Shown one piece after another: positions 1-11,679 of a DNA stretch of 64,000 nucleotides. Both the position numbers and the translations under genes were made by a program. Under the pieces are notes generated by a model that was not told the origin of the DNA, searched no databases, and was given only the letters and a program-made list of their open reading frames with translations. Each line of letters starts with the position of its first letter. Within the stretch, counting starts at the first letter, position 1. Source of the stretch: Cyathus striatus (lineage: Eukaryota > Basidiomycota > Agaricomycetes > Agaricales > Nidulariaceae); NCBI GenBank assembly GCA_025738555.1, contig JAOVFP010000011.1, forward strand, positions 2,356,001 through 2,420,000. The letters run 5' to 3'.

Positions 1-1520
1 CGATCAGAATACAGTAAAGTACTCTATAGTATAATTCATTTCTATTATCATTACATCATTGTATATTCAGTATGTCAGGTATATAAACCTGAACAACACA
101 CAAAATATATTATCCTTTCTTTCCCTTTAACCACCACCTTGTGGTATAACCTCTGAGTAATCTCACCACTCATCTCTGTGTGTCTTGGTCTGCTACTATC
201 TGGGCTTGATTTCTAACACTACTAATCAATGATCTCGGAAAATATGCTTTATTTCACTACACTACATCAAAGTACTTTATAACAGAAGCTGTGCGCGGGA
301 TAGCTTTGGGTCTACATGGCAAAACTCATCTACTTTATATATTACTGGAAATATGGTGGCTGATGGTACTGTATAGGTGCTAGATAGGTACATTCGGGGT
401 ACTAGGGCTCGTAAACTACGTCACTGACAAGGGAAAGCCATTCGCTCACAGAGTGTGCCAGACAGGGGGTTGCGCGACAGGGGATATGGCACTGCGCACA
501 TTCCTTCGGTTGGGATGGGATTGGCTATACATGAATGTGCTAAGAATAGTGCAAAGATCTATCAGGGCTCAGGGCTTATTACTTTAATTAAACATGCATT
601 GCTTTGCCGGTTACTCCGAGAGAAGTCGATCGGTTGGCTCAGGGTTCCAGGGTTTGCTGAGGCATCTAGTGAGGCGCTTCATCATCGCTTGCTTTTCTTG
701 GGTAGTGATCGTGTTTGATCATGTGACCTTCGCATGTCGCTAGACGTGTTCTGGCTGTTATCCACTTAGTCACTGAGTTTGGCACTGCTGCTTTATCTGT
801 CTCTTCTGCATGTAGTACTACCTTAGGCTTTGTCATATTCACACCCTTGGTAAGTGTACTTCTTAGTACTTTTAACTGGCAGTTCAGGTCTCACTCCAAT
901 TCTGTAACTAACCCATGTTTGTTACCATTTGGTGAGTACTAATTACATGTATAGAAAAAGCTAAAATCCACAACTATAGGTAGTGTATGCCTGTCAGGCG
1001 TCTCATCTATATTCAAACTTATTTAATCTGCTTGCTAGACATCAACTCATCAATGTGCAATTTGAAATGCTTGCGTTTCTCTTTGCAGGTTCCCTTGTGG
1101 GCTTGAGCTTGGATACGTTGACACTGATGAGGAGGATTATGGCTATTTGGGTGTGCAGGGGACAGGATAGTATGTAAAAATTCGCTTGCTCTGGATCCTG
1201 TTCTAATTCTGACATAAAACCTCATCAAATATGGAGAGTTGTGATAATGTGGCCACATCCAATGCCCCTTAGATGATGTTGCTGTATGTTGTAGTATCTA
1301 TAAGACACAGGCCATTCAAATTTCTACTCTAATAATATATGTTGCTCAACCAAATCCCACTGACTTCATCCTCTGTGATACAACTTTATTTCTAATATCT
1401 AATTAATGAGAGGTGGTTCTAAACGTAAAGGGTATAATATTATAAATATGGAATAATCAACCAAATGTTTGACTCTGTAAAATAAATGAGTGACTTTGAA
1501 TTGGCCTAAAAAGCAAAAGA
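1..1520. other. Gene-poor left edge
   Basis: No gene is recognised here. Around 88-115 there is a TATAAA-like box followed by text ending near 215 in TTTCTAACA, which resembles the 3' part of an LTR, but the other end lies outside the window and this cannot be tested. The open frame at 455-718 has no recognisable motif. Positions 1075-1200 form a diverged copy of the sequence at 29700-29850. Confidence 0.4.
1070..1200. repeat. Dispersed repeat R1, copy 1
   Basis: This segment matches 29705-29850 in direct orientation. Both copies share the phrases CCTTGTGGGCT, GAGGA.GATTATGGCTATTT or close variants, and then a TGTAAA...TGCTCTGGATC block. On the minus strand the block has a B-box-like GTTCGAGCCC (intact in the second copy), so a tRNA-derived origin is possible. 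No coding function is supported. Confidence 0.5.
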
Positions 1521-4500
1521 TCATACAGAACATTCGCTTCTCTTAATCTTGGATATCCGCCACTCATTCGGTTTCTCATACTTGTTATATAATGGTTCAA
1601 TCTTCTCTTGTCTCTTTCTTTTACTGATCTTTCTCGCATCTGCAACCTGGAAAAATTGCGGTGCCACTTCCACTAACCACTTCAGCTTGATGGCTGTTAC
1701 ATTGTGACAGTATTCTCTTGTTGTTGAAACCAACTCATGATAAACAAGCCATTCAGGTGCACAGTTAAAAAGTGCAGATGAAGGATGAATGTAAACTGGT
1801 GTACCCTCTACAAGTGTTTTGTATCCTTCTTGAGGATCCTTCTTTGTGACATTCCGGAAGAACCCAGAACATATGGCTTTGTGGACATGATTGAAGTCAC
1901 GTCCTGCAGATGATATTTCATGTTTATAACTATCCATGATACCTAACAACTGCTTCCTCACATCCTGTGCCCTTTTCATGCTTCATGCTTGAATAAAGTT
2001 CTCATAACACCAAGGGTTAGAGAAGTTTGCTGCTTTCCATCCATTGTATACAGTAAGAAGGGTAAGATGGTCTCCTTCTGGTTGATGGAATTTGGCTTTC
2101 TTTGAATCTGCTTGCCCTTGCTTCTCCTTGGGACGATAGAAAATGCTCTGCACCGACAGCATCACTACAATGGATAGAATCTCTTCCGAACATCCCAGTT
2201 CTACCGAAGTGAGTAACATTTTTGCCAAGGGAGGCTCCATTGGGAAATCAGCCATCTTGCACTCCAGCCTAGTGAGTAAACCTTCATCATCTAGAGCAGA
2301 CAGAGCATAAAGTGATTCTAGTGCACTTAACATTGTCTGAGCAGGAGGCAGGTCCATGAAATCGAAGCTAAGGAGGTCATTGATACCCATTGCTTTTAAT
2401 TGCAGGATTGTTGCTGACAGATTGGTGCACTGAATATCAGGAATAGAGTTTGGTAGCATCTCATTCTGATATGCAGCTTCTGTGTACAGCTGATAACATT
2501 TACCAGGACTGGTGCACCCGGCATGACCAGACCGTTGGCGAGCTTGAGCTTGCAAAATGGGCATGATAGCAAGCGAGTCCATTCTGAGACGTGGGTCATA
2601 AACATTCTGCTTGGCTAATCCAGGATCAATAACATAGTAAATGCCTGGAATGGTCAAACTAGTCTCTGCAATGTTCATGGCAATAACAACTTTATGGGCA
2701 CCTGGGGGAGTGGGCTCGAAGACTTGTGATTGCACTTCAGATGGCAGGGAAGAATAGATTGGAAGAATAATGAGTCCTGGTACCCTCAGCCCCAGAGCTT
2801 TCATGCGATTGAAAAGTGTTTCACATGTGGTATCAATCTCTTCCTGGCCTGTAAGGAAAAGAAGAATATCTCCAGGTGGTTCAGAGAGATGGATTTGCAT
2901 TGCGGTAATCAGTGAAGCATCCAAATAATGTGACTCCATCTCCTTGGTGTAAAGAATTTCAACAGGATAAGTATGTCCCAGAATGGTGAAAATAGGACAC
3001 CTGAAGAAATACTTTGAAAACTTTTCAGCATCTAACATAGCAGATGTAACGATAAACTTGAGATTAGGGCATTGCTTTACAGCCTCCAAAGGAATTGTCA
3101 GTGATTGAAGATAAATATAATAAAGGATAAATGTACTCTTCATGAGGCCAAACAAAACATCAGTTGATATTGTCCTTTCATGAGCTTCGTCTAACATGAC
3201 TACAGAATACGAGCTGCATAGAGGGTCAATTAAGCATTCTCATTGAAGCATACCATCAGTCATGTATTTTATGCGCGTTTCGGGGCTCGTGCAATCTTCA
3301 AAACGGATTGTATATCCCACCTCTTGCCCTAATCTGCAACCAACTTCCTCAGCAACACGCTTAGCCACAGACATAGCAGCAACACAACATGGCTGTGTGC
3401 ACCCAATTCTCCCTCTATCAGCATATCCAGACTCAGCAAGGTATTGCACCATCTGTGTCATCTTTCCAGAACCAGTATCACCAACAACGATAAGCACTTG
3501 ATGCTGAGAAAGGGCCTCAAGCAAAGAGTTACATAGTTTATATATTGGTAAGCTCTTTCGTTGCTCCTGGATGCTGAGGTTTGTAATTTCACCGAAGGTA
3601 GTGACCTTGTTGAAACTGGCTTGCTTCCATGTTGGAACTTCCCTGGCCTTTTGGCTCCTTAAGTTTGCCTGCAGATCTTGTGAGAACATCTTATCGGTAT
3701 CCTTTGACATTGGATCCAGCCATGGCTGACTGAAATCTTGTGCCTGAGAATCAGCTTCTTCATTTGCCTCTAGCTGTCTCAATTCCTGTCACTCCTTCAC
3801 CAATGAGGCACCTGCCAGTGCAGCTCTATTTAATGATCCATCTGGAGCCTTGACAATTTTCACAGGACTCAGATCAAGGGTGTACTTAGTCTTTCCTGCA
3901 AGAAAAGGTGGCTCATCATCCCATATCTCAATATCAAGTTCTTCTTCTACCTCTGCACTGGACATGGGGCTATTAAAATATTTGTCCATGTCTGGATATT
4001 CTGAAGCATATAATGCTCCTGATGAAATTAATTGCTTAATTTCCCAGCGCTCTGGGGATGTAAATCGCCTGGAAGAACAGACAGATGCAGCAGCCACATC
4101 GTCTTTTGAGCATAAAGGTACTGCATTTGCACACGACGAAGCACAAGCTGTAAGTATGCATTCTTCCTCCATCTCTGCCCCTGACTTAATCTGTAAATGA
4201 AGAGTGGTATCACGACCTGTAACTTGATCCACGTCCTTCATGGAAAGTGTTACTCTATTTCCAGCTATGCCTAGATCATGCCCACGTGCTCTCCAACTAT
4301 CTCTGAGTCTTTCACTGGTTCCGCATTGCTGCCACTTGGGCAATCTCTCTTCTTCTCCTTCAGTGCATGGTTGCACTTTCCAACAAGAAACAATATCCCC
4401 AAGATTGCTTAATAATAAATCATCTGGAGCTGTGGAAGGAATGTCCTTGTCCTGTAGAACAAGAAGACCAGAATACAACTTTCATTTCCTCTCTTGTTTC

Positions 4501-4805
4501 GTCAATTTGTTCTCGCAGTCCATTGCTTTGGACTTTGCATTGGCTTTTTCAGACTTCTTTTTATGTCTTGGATGTATCCTTAGGATAAGGCAGTCAACAT
4601 TTTCGATGAATGAGTCAGGGAACTCAGCCCCAACATCCTTTAGCTTCACCTTGAATGCAGGAAGACTATGGTTTGTTTCGTCATGGATATTTATAACGAA
4701 TTCCGCTAAAGTTGTGTCGTTGAATCCAGTATGGTTGTAAATCTCCTGTGTGATTCTTGCAACAAGAGAAAGAAACTCAAAGTTGTAGAGATCAGTGTCG
4801 ACCAT
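1521..4805 (-). pseudogene. PRP22: PRP22/DHX8-type DEAH-box RNA helicase pseudogene
   Basis: The parent gene encodes the spliceosomal DEAH helicase that releases mRNA after splicing. Reading from 4805 (first plausible Met) to 1521, one collinear frame gives the Prp22 N-terminus, the MKDVDQ end of the S1 region, a linker, a Walker A (GDTGSGKMT), the DEAH box (MLDEAHE), the helicase C core and the conserved C-terminus. Four in-frame TGA codons interrupt it, at 4482-4484, 3789-3791, 3240-3242 and 1983-1985; each falls where the family has Arg, so each is CGA to TGA. Key motifs carry CpG-type changes: Walker A Thr to Met, SAT motif SAM, QRxGRxGR reads QRSGHAGC, and TQPRR reads TQPCC. The S1 domain is shortened and mostly unrecognisable. 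About 17-18 extra residues after GLMK (near 3085-3140) look like a retained short intron. It is surely non-functional as a helicase. Confidence 0.93.
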
Positions 4806-5792
4806 GGGTGTAGTAGTTTGGAGTGAGGTGGCTAAAGCCTCAGCACATAATATAATAAAAGCATTCAAGAGTCACAACATGCATAAATAAATAGGCCTGA
4901 CTTGTTCCAAGTAACCTCTGACTCTAACTGACCTTTCTTGACTCATCATACATCATGCATCATGCATCATAACTCCCCTTTTGTCTGTATTTGTGCATAC
5001 CATTAATTGTCTTCTGCTGTTGTATTCAATTCTGTTAAGAAATGGGATAACCAGCAACTGATTTGCAATTGCTTTCTCATTTTTCATGCTTTGGCCAATT
5101 ATTTGAAGGTTAGCCAGGGCCACCCAATCCCAACTTCTCACGCAAATTAAGCATGCGCCTATCTGCTATCATCTCTGGCCCAATAGGGGAATTCAAAATT
5201 GAACGTTTATATGAGGAGTTATGTGGTGGATTCTTTCTGAACAGACTTTCACTTCCATTTGCTTGACATTATTTGTATGCATACTCATTCAATGCTGGTA
5301 GCTTTTCCCTGACAGCTGGTTTTTTTCCCACTGGGTTTTCCAGCTTGAGGGTTTTGATGCACCTGGCTTACTTTACTTAAGCAACTGTTATCCATCATAG
5401 ATACATCGTAATTTATAGCTGTGTATGTTTTTAGTTTACAAGCTAGGAAGACTATTTCTCATGTTTCTAAGGAAGCTGATACATGAGGCAGTCATTAGTT
5501 GGACAATGAGGTGCACTTTCATCCTGCCTTCATCCCACCATCAAGTATTTCTTCTTCCTTCTTCCATTTTCACCTGTCATATTACCAAAATTAAATAAAT
5601 AAATGAACCATGTTTCAATGCCAATCTAATGCTTCAAGTTCGCATACTGGCAACAGTATGGCTTGCAAACATGATAACAGCTTCACCATTGACCCAGATG
5701 GTATGGTAGCTACAGCTGCTATTAAGTATCTGACAAGTGAAGTACAGTAAGAGGGCTGGATAAAAACAATTTCTTAAACAAGTTGGAGCACT
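4806..5792. other. Intergenic, no gene seen
   Basis: This is the upstream side of the helicase pseudogene. It contains a short CATCATG tandem near 4948-4970 and otherwise no motif, long coding frame or structural RNA that I can support. Confidence 0.4.
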
Positions 5793-5880
5793 ACGCCTAA
5801 GGGGAGTCAAACTTGGGCCCTACTGCTTGCTATCACTCCAGCATGACATTGATAATGATAATCGCTTCACCATCAGTGTG
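5793..5880 (-). repeat. tRNA-like relic upstream of VPS10 fragment
   Basis: On the minus strand the ends resemble an acceptor stem (GGCGT at the 3' side) with a D-arm-like GGTGAAGCG. The better preserved relatives are at 39551-39619 and 48166-48244, all in the same position relative to VPS10 exon 1. The T-arm and anticodon region are disrupted here, so it is a relic and not a working tRNA gene. Confidence 0.55.
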
Positions 5881-5989
5881 TTCTATAAGACTGTGAGAAG
5901 ACACATCTGAGTGAGTGCAGTGACGCGCTTGCAGAACCGTGCACAGCACACAAGCCATGTCTCTTTCTCTCCAACCACCATGATCCTCT

Positions 5990-6275
5990 GTCGCCCAGCG
6001 TAGGTCACAGGCTCATCCTCATCCTCATCCTCATCTTCATTCCTCTCTGGTCTTCTCTCTCTCATTCTCTGTGCTATGTATCTGTCTAGGTTTGTTAGGA
6101 GGAGTCGAAGTCGGAGTTGAAGCTGGGCGATGGGTAGCAATGGTGCAAGAGGATTCAGATTGTTACGTTGATGAGAAGTATAAGGAGCTTGATGAGCATG
6201 AAGAGAAAGATTTCTGGTAAAAGCTCTACTGTGAGTTTCTGTGCGATGGATTACCACCGAGCCTGGTAATGATGA
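5990..6275 (+). pseudogene. VPS10: VPS10 5' fragment, rearranged
   Basis: The stretch contains VPS10 exon 1 text (the CTCATC serine run, then the signal-peptide region up to GGAGGAG). It jumps at about 6105 to the exon matching 51030-51110 of the main gene ([17 protein letters not shown] region), and then to intron sequence equal to 52772-52793 (TACTGTGAGTTTCTGTGCGA). Exons between these points are missing. It is a deleted, non-functional copy of the sortilin receptor gene at 48397-54202, and CpG sites of the main gene are often TpG or CpA here. Confidence 0.8.
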
Positions 6276-6280
6276 CATTG

Positions 6281-7089
6281 ACACAACAGGCAAGGGTGAC
6301 ATATTCTATCACTATTCTGGAGGGGAATATTTATTTTGTACTTATTTTGCAGTGTGATATTTTAAATCTTATAGTAATATTCTGTTGTTATATATAATCT
6401 AAAATGTTTTAAATTTACAGTAACCAGTTTTCAATTAAAATACTGTATAAAATTTCAGGTATTCAGTGTATATATAATAGATATTTGAGGGACAACTACT
6501 TTGAATATTGTGAGGAGAAGTATTCACAAAAATCCTTCTGTTTATTTAAAATATTCTGGACATATTTTAGAAATATCAAGGAGCAGAATATTTTATATTT
6601 CATAACCTGTAATCCGCAAAATTTTGTCATAATATTATTCATTTTTAAAGAATAGTTAGTGAATATTTTCAGTATATTTGGCTGAAGAATATATACATGA
6701 AATTTTTTAATTATTGTCATAATATTATTCATTTTTAAAGAATAGTTTGTGAATATTTTCAATATATTTGGCTAATGAATATATATAAGAAATTTATTTA
6801 TTATAGACTGAATAAGTAAAATAATTTAAGAACATTTTGAGAATACTTTCCCTCACAAAATTTAAAGTACTGGTTTCTGAAAAAACTCTTATATATATGT
6901 TGAATACTTAAAATTTTATACAGCATTTTAACAGGAAATTAGCTAATGAAAATTTTGAATATCTAGGTTATATATAACAAGGGAATACTACTATAAGATT
7001 TAAAATATCACACAGCCAAATAGATACAAACTATTTTAAATATTTCTCACCAGAATAGTGGTAGAATATGTCATTCTTGCCTGTTGTGT
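6281..7089. mobile_element. AT-rich inverted-repeat (MITE/foldback) element
   Basis: The ends form long inverted repeats of roughly 110 bp, beginning ACACAACAGGCAAG on both sides, continuing TGACATATTCTA and CACTATTCTGG, and later TGTGATATTTTAAATCTTAT. The total length is 809 bp and the inside has no coding capacity. The interior also holds a direct duplication of about 85 bp (around 6628-6780). It sits inside the VPS10 relic. No clear target duplication was seen at the tips. Confidence 0.75.
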
Positions 7090-7094
7090 GAGCT

Positions 7095-7612
7095 TTGGAG
7101 AGTGAGGAGAGTGAGGCTTGCCTCTTTGGTCGTAAGGTATGCAGACTATATAAAATTTGCTTTGGTGCTAACTCCCCATGTAGACCTTGTACCATTGTCG
7201 TATTCGTGATAAGATTTGCTTTTGGTGCTAACTCCCCATGTAAACCTTGTACCATTGTCATATTTGTGATAAGAACTGTTACATTGGACTGCAACCTAGG
7301 GTGGAGGAGAAGATCGTGGATGCACAAGTGTAAGCCAGTGGATTTTGAATGGTGCATTCTTAGATTTATTCTTGTGAATGTTGGGTAATATCTATCTCAG
7401 TGAGTTCAACTACATGAAGGACTACTAGTAGAATGATGTATGCATGCGAGGTATGAGCACGCCTCCATTACCAAATGATGAATCCTGCAAGGATGATGAA
7501 GACTACTGGTATGAGTACACACCCATACTGCAAGAACCCCGTATTGAGCTGCAAGGGCAGTAATCGTATCGACCGTGGTCCTGCTCACCAATACCTCAGG
7601 CTGAGGTTGAAC
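7095..7612 (+). pseudogene. VPS10: VPS10 3' half fragment
   Basis: This matches 53385-53815 of the main VPS10 gene: the exon ending CLFGR, its intron, the exon reading [12 protein letters not shown] in the parent, and the exon around MRDENDACV. The intron-exon junction block of about 60 bp (7140-7200) is duplicated in tandem (7200-7265). Stop codons and CpG to TpG changes are common. The homology breaks near 7612 and resumes at 9437, so a block of about 1.8 kb has separated the transmembrane exon. Confidence 0.85.
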
Positions 7613-9436
7613 ATCAGGAAAAAATGACAAGGTACCATAGGTATATGTAGTTGTCATAGCAGGGATAGTCAGCTAGACAAGTCCCTGTTTGATAGACTTG
7701 CATAGTCACCACTACAGATATGATAGACCAACATAGCCAATATAGCCAATGAGTGATTGACATACAGATATGTCATAGCACATGGCACCTCCATATATTA
7801 TCTTGACAAGGTGAGGGCAACATATGCACTGTAATATAGTTTCATATGTAGACTACTATGACTTCATAGTATGTGCAGTCTATTGAATTTCATCCCATTA
7901 TTAATATTGAATTGCTGTACTGCTTCAATCACAGATTTAAAAATGAATATGCCATTGCAATACTATAAATCACTTTCACTCTATAGACTATAGTACATCT
8001 CCTGCTGGCACAGGTTCTTGATCACTCACATCATCCTCAATATCACTATCCCCAGTCTTTCCCTCCAATTCCTTTCGAGCCTGCTCAAGGAGGTCCCCAA
8101 CCAGATGCGACTCTTCCTTCCCATTGCTCAGGAGTTCTACATGTGCATGGCTATTTGCAAGGGGCAGTTGAAGCAGACAAGGCATTGTAAACCCTACAGA
8201 TGTGGTGAGTATGTTTGTAATTGTGAAAAATTACATACATTGTTGGGAGGGGGAGAACACAAGCAAGCATGCAAGGGAAGAATTAGAGTTGGAGTAGCCT
8301 CACATAGGCAGGGGGGAGGCTTAGGTAACAGAGGCGCACACCACCTATACACTCTCGCATGGGGAGGTGGTGATATAAAGGGGGATGGGGGTTGGGAACA
8401 TGCACACAGACTATGTATTCTTGAGCAGAGGAAGGGGAGGATATGAAGCTAGTGGATATACTCCAGAACAAGGCAGCAGCAGTACATACTCAATGACCAG
8501 TCACCAGTTCACCACCTACAACTCTCTACAACCCCAAACAAGGACAACGATCTATGAGACAAGACAAGCAAGTAGGAAGAACAAAGTGGATGCCTGCTCA
8601 AGCGTTCACAAGTCCTAGTCATGCCAGATGGCAGTGCAAGTCAATACAGTGCATGTGCATGCACTATTGCAAATCCTGCAGATACAGCAAGTGAATACAT
8701 TGGAATTGGTGAAAAAAGAGGAAAGAAAGATGTACTTTGTATCAAAGGGGAGAGGAGAATATTAGCAAGCACACAGAAGAACTGGAGATGGAGCAGCAAG
8801 TGGGTGTAGAGTAACTAGTAAATGAGGACACAATGTGTCCCATTTGGTTCAACTTAGGGCAGGCTCAAGTCAACTTCATGATTTGTTCAGTCTTAGAGCT
8901 TGGCTCCCCAGCATATGCAAATAGAAGCATGTAACCCTGCAGGAGCTAAGTTGAGCAAAGTGTCTTCCTCAACCACCTATTCACTCTTCCCTCAAGGCCT
9001 CATGAACAGTGCATATGCTTCTCCTCCCCTACTGTAAGTATTCTAATGAAATTTTCACTTTTTTTTTTTTGGGAATTTATACCAGTCATTATTTTATTGT
9101 GCCAAACTCCAAATAAATCAGAAGTTGACTTTGGAAATGAATTCTCTATCGTTTCATATCTAGCTGTCAGATGACTTGATCTTGGACATGAATCCAACAT
9201 GAGCTACCACTAAATATTCCATTCATACATTGAATATATAATCCAATATACTTACACTATATAATATGTATTATATATAGTCTGTGCAATATCAACAGAG
9301 TCTACACTAAGCTATATTGAACTCCCTCCAGCTACCTCAAGCTATTGCATAACACGCCACACTATGTTGGCTGATGTAGCATCCATTGTTCCATGTGGTT
9401 ACATGCCAAGCTAATATTGGCTACCTATTTTGGCGC
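7613..9436. other. 1.8 kb block splitting the VPS10 relic
   Basis: This segment lies between two halves of one VPS10 exon. I find no transposase, reverse transcriptase or convincing terminal repeats. It holds only short open frames (for example 8018-8446) with low-complexity G-rich text around 8240-8400. It is inferred to be an insertion only because homology to VPS10 stops and restarts at its edges. Confidence 0.5.
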
Positions 9437-9500
9437 ATAGCTATGGCACTTGGTTGTGGACGTTTATTCTGTTCATTCCCTGTGGCTTTACTGACTCAGT
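9437..9500 (+). pseudogene. VPS10: VPS10 transmembrane exon remnant
   Basis: About 60 nt match 53828-53890 of VPS10, which encodes the [18 protein letters not shown] membrane segment; here it reads approximately GTWLWTFILFIPCGFT. It continues the relic that stops at 7612 and ends as homology is lost before the R2 repeat. Confidence 0.75.
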
Positions 9501-9532
9501 GTATGTTCTGCCATCTTTCTTTTTCATAACCA

Positions 9533-9632
9533 CTGCAAACACCAAACACAATGTCAGGCATATGTGCATGTCACACTCCCAGCCCAATCTGTCTCTTCCG
9601 AGTCTTGCTCTCCTCTTGCCTCCATTCCCAAC
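9533..9632. repeat. Dispersed repeat R2, copy 1
   Basis: About 100 bp are nearly the same as 26497-26598, in the same orientation, starting GCAAACACCAAACACAATG and ending in a CTCTCCTCTTGCCTC tract. On the minus strand both copies keep the same frame open (GWECDMH.CLTLCLVFA). The origin is unknown. Confidence 0.7.
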
Positions 9633-10019
9633 CTTCCCTCCAAACAACTCTACCAACAATGTGTGCTTCAGGGTGTACACACATATTGCAGAGTGTAGCA
9701 GTCAAGTCACTGCAGTTTTATCTGATGTACATTGACATCCTTCCATTATCCTCCTGTAGGTTACGACAACTGTTCCAACTTGATTATCACACCACTTTCA
9801 GTCATGTATGTGCTGGAACAGAATATATAATGATTTATCAAGATTCCCTCGCAGTAATTCAATTTTTTATTTATTTACTTATTTCGGAAATTCAATTAGG
9901 TGGTATGCTTAAAATTACAAGACTCGATGACTTGCTATGGGGCATTGTCATTCATTAGCACAAATACATTTATTACAATGCTATCAGCAATGTATTAAGA
10001 TTATGGGCACAAAAAATAA

Positions 10020-10135
10020 ATGTGTATTTTTACAGAACATGTATGCTGGTGGGGAATTGAGCCTCTACTTGATTTCACGCATGGAGGCGATCAAGGTGTG
10101 GTATCCACTTTACCAGTGGTGCCACTGATTTTTTC
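10020..10135 (-). repeat. tRNA-derived SINE-like repeat
   Basis: On the minus strand the unit has an A-box-like TGGTAAAGTGG and a B-box-like AGGCTCAATTCCCC, with a CTTGAT/ATCAAG-type stem between them. It belongs to the family arrayed at 38330-38880 and 47090-47840. A further half unit follows at about 10180-10240. Confidence 0.6.
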
Positions 10136-10347
10136 ATAATAAAGAGTAGATATCTACTAAAAATATTCATATCAACACCTGGATTTGCACCTGAGGAATA
10201 GACCCCCTGATTGATCTCATGCACAGAGGATAGTACAGCTGCTATTATCTAGATTACTGAAGTACTGTAAGGAAGCTAATTACCAAGATGTTTATATATG
10301 TTGGTGTTCTATGCACCTGTAGAGAGATGAACCACTGAAAACATAAG

Positions 10348-10790
10348 TGTCAGCCAAAATTATCATAAAAATGTAGTGTTTTATGATTGCAGCAATCATA
10401 AATAATGATCACCTTCATGATTATGCGTTTTGAGAGCCTATCCACCTATTAATACTAAATCTAATGGTGATCATAAGTGATCATTGGTTATTTTGAAGTG
10501 AATATTACTACTGTAGGTCTATTGCAATATGGTGATCATATGTGATCATTGGCTATTTTGAAGTGAATATTACTACTGTAGATCTATTGTAATGTGGTGA
10601 TCATATGTGATCATTGGCTGTTTTAAAGTGAATATTACTACTGTAGGTCTATTGTAATGTGGTGATCATATGTGATCATTGGCTATTTTGAAGTGAATAT
10701 TACTACTGTAGATCCATTGTAATATGGTGATCATATGTGATCATTGACTTATTTTGAATTGAATATTACTACTGTAGGTCCATTGTTTGA
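10348..10790. repeat. Left arm of element A, 65-bp tandem units
   Basis: After a unique tip, about five copies of a 65-bp unit occur. Each contains GGTGATCATATGTGATCATT, whose core is nearly palindromic, followed by ATTACTACTGTAG. It is inverted relative to 25800-26409. Confidence 0.85.
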
Positions 10791-11149
10791 TGTAATGTGG
10801 AATCACATCTATACACTATTCATTCATATATGTTAAGCATGCAAGGTTCTATATTCTTCTCTGTCTGGTTGGTACATGTTTCCATAATGTTCAATACCAT
10901 TGTAATGACCTCATCATCTTTCATACCTAGACTAACCATTATGGTTATTATTTTGTCATTTTATCACATCTCTAGTCTTCATTGTAAAACATAGCATACC
11001 ATATCATTTCCAAATATATCATACACTCTAAATAGGACTAAGACTCCAACTACATATACACTCTACATTATTTAATCTAGTTTCTTATTCCTGTTACACT
11101 TCCATAACATCATATTTGTGAGGTCATTACACTCCTCCATGAAATCGTG

Positions 11150-11470
11150 TAGACTCCGTATAGATTCCACCTGGACTCCGGGACTCTACCTGGACTCCAC
11201 CTGGACTCTACCCAGACTCTAGCCAGAATCATGACCAGCCTATTTTCTATGTAAAGTCCAGGTGGAGTCCGGGTAGAGTCCAGGTAGAGTCCAGGTAGAG
11301 TCCAAGTGCTACCTGGACTGTACTTGGAGTCTACTGGACTGAAGCACTGGAGTCCAAGTAGAGTCCAGGTAGAGTCCAGGTAAGTCCAGGTAAAGTCCAG
11401 GTTGACTACACCTGAGCTTTACATGGACTCTACCTGGACTTTACCTGGACTCCACTTGAATTCTCGGTGG
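11150..11470. repeat. Left subterminal GACTC repeats of element B
   Basis: Many close repeats of a 14-16 bp motif (CTACCTGGACTC or its complement GAGTCCAGGTAG) occur in both orientations, so the region can fold on itself. The same motif array closes the element at 19620-19755. Confidence 0.85.
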
Positions 11471-11539
11471 ACTTTCTGGTAGAATCTTTGTACAATAGAT
11501 TTATTACTCTTACTTATATATAATAAAAAAAAGTACCCC

Positions 11540-11615
11540 ATAGCAGTTCGAACTCAAGACCTGGGGTAGTTAACTACACGCATACTTACCACTAGGTTAT
11601 TGGACCTTGTGAAAT
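11540..11615 (-). repeat. tRNA-like segment inside element B
   Basis: The minus strand reads an A-box-like TAACCTAGTGGTAAG, then a B-box-like GAGTTCGAACTG about 40 nt later. No complete cloverleaf can be drawn with confidence, so this is called a tRNA-derived relic only. Confidence 0.4.
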
Positions 11616-11679
11616 TGGTTATGTCTATTCTACTTAACTAGTTCTGCACTCATATCACGTGCCATAAAATAACAGTTAT

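Noticed and set aside
1..216. 3' part of an LTR at the left window edge
   Set aside because: A TATA-like box and CA end are suggestive, but without a second copy or flanking duplication it cannot be supported.
455..718. Open frame of 87 codons
   Set aside because: No motif, no splice context and no similarity to anything recognised; likely chance.
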